NCBI GenBank assembly: GCA_949128115.1
Contig: OX421963.1
Coordinates: 2,604,001 to 2,668,000 of the forward strand
Direction of reading: 5' to 3'
Length of the DNA stretch: 64,000 bases
From: Anaspis maculata
Taxonomy: Eukaryota; Arthropoda; Insecta; Coleoptera; Scraptiidae
The notes under the pieces are model-generated. The model made no database searches and had not been told where the DNA came from. It saw only the letters and a program-made list of their open reading frames with translations. A program made the position numbers and the translations under genes. This document shows positions 63,666-64,000 of this stretch, in pieces (within the stretch, counting starts at the first letter, position 1; each line of letters starts with the position of its first letter).

Positions 63666-64000
63666 AAAATAAAAATCGTGGAAAAAAAACTCCAAAAAGT
63701 CCACCCAGGGCCAGGTTCAAAAAGGCCCTGGCCATGGATAATGATAATAATCGTTCCAAAAATTCTGTAAAAAATTCCAAATTAAAAAAAATTATATATC
63801 TGGCCTCTCTCATGAAGGATAAATGAATTACTCCAAGGGTTCCAAAAAAAATCCCCCCTCAGCCCCCCCTGAGTGCAAAGCCAGAATGCCTCTCACCCTC
63901 ATTGATTTTCATTTTAATCGTAGAACACAAAAATTACTGGTGTCTGCCTTTTACACGAAACGCACAATTGCTTAAGCAAATTTATTATTTAAACAGCCCA
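63666..64000. other. Repeat-rich DNA at the window end, no gene seen
   Basis: CCCCCCCTCAGCCCCCCCTGAG near 63,850-63,875 is the inverse of GGGGGGGCTGAGGGGGGGGG near 60,829-60,848, probably the outermost trace of the inverted repeat before it. No gene is visible. Confidence 0.45.

Noticed and set aside
1..64000. tRNA, rRNA or other structured RNA genes
   Set aside because: I looked for B-box words (GGTTCGAATCC type) and paired arms around them and found no convincing candidate; small-RNA precursors cannot be told from fold-backs by eye.
1..64000. Large palindromes as assembly artefacts
   Set aside because: Arms differ by substitutions and indels, ends are specific, and some have target duplications or empty sites. 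The 56,842-57,763 unit, with very similar arms, is the only one where this doubt deserves a check.

Overview
The window looks like accessory DNA from an AT-rich insect genome, most likely a hemipteran (inference from long degenerate TA-rich intergenic DNA, intron-type splice signals, abundant DNA-transposon debris, and frequent GTAGGTACCTA-type words). No bacterial operon, rRNA, tRNA or CRISPR signal was seen. No gene here could be tied to a named metabolic function. The most gene-like sequences are two paralogous open frames of an unrecognised family, at 1,024-2,067 (gene A) and 19,161-20,303 (gene B). Both begin just after a conserved 3' splice site. A shared upstream block lies about 0.15 kb from the start of A but 3.3 kb from the start of B, and a non-LTR retrotransposon occupies the extra DNA.

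The rest is layered mobile-element sequence. The best-supported object is a complete 2,686-bp element at 30,456-33,141. It has AG...CT termini, 60-bp terminal inverted repeats (TIRs) and a 6-bp target-site duplication (TSD, GATTGA), which are the hallmarks of Maverick/Polinton (adintovirus-like) elements. It is far too small to be autonomous. It keeps a DUF8207-like frame, a short KFGR-type frame, an isolated chromodomain like the tail of a Polinton integrase, and an unknown frame with a serine tract. Two of its frames are each broken by one in-phase TAA.

Other elements with visible ends are: hAT-type elements at 10,170-10,956 and 28,979-29,584 (each with an 8-bp TSD); a TGGGCGCCCG-ended element at 13,578-14,026 with an empty-site paralogue near 59,109; a PIF/Harbinger derivative at 38,816-39,635; a piggyBac-type MITE (TTAA) at 55,273-55,647; and a small TCAG-flanked MITE at 51,811-51,963. 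Retrotransposon remains include LINE reverse transcriptases at 17,421-18,764 (+) and 53,148-54,434 (-), a Ty3/gypsy pol at 54,446-56,474 (-) carrying the piggyBac MITE and abutting the second LINE, and a short gypsy RT piece at 23,411-23,690.

At least thirteen long inverted-repeat (fold-back) units of 0.3-2.2 kb cover roughly 14-15 kb. The clearest, at 2,623-4,868, is flanked by TTA and has a paralogous empty site at 8,430. Three different tandem arrays with units of about 110-160 bp lie side by side at 40,030-41,470, and a 750-bp direct repeat with about three differences frames 36,636-37,424. Domesticated or decayed gene pieces include a two-exon THAP zinc-finger at 51,043-51,482 and a decayed frame with PIN/FEN1-like acidic motifs at 50,280-50,757 (-). 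Stretches not listed as features or named as empty are AT-rich DNA in which I see nothing supportable.
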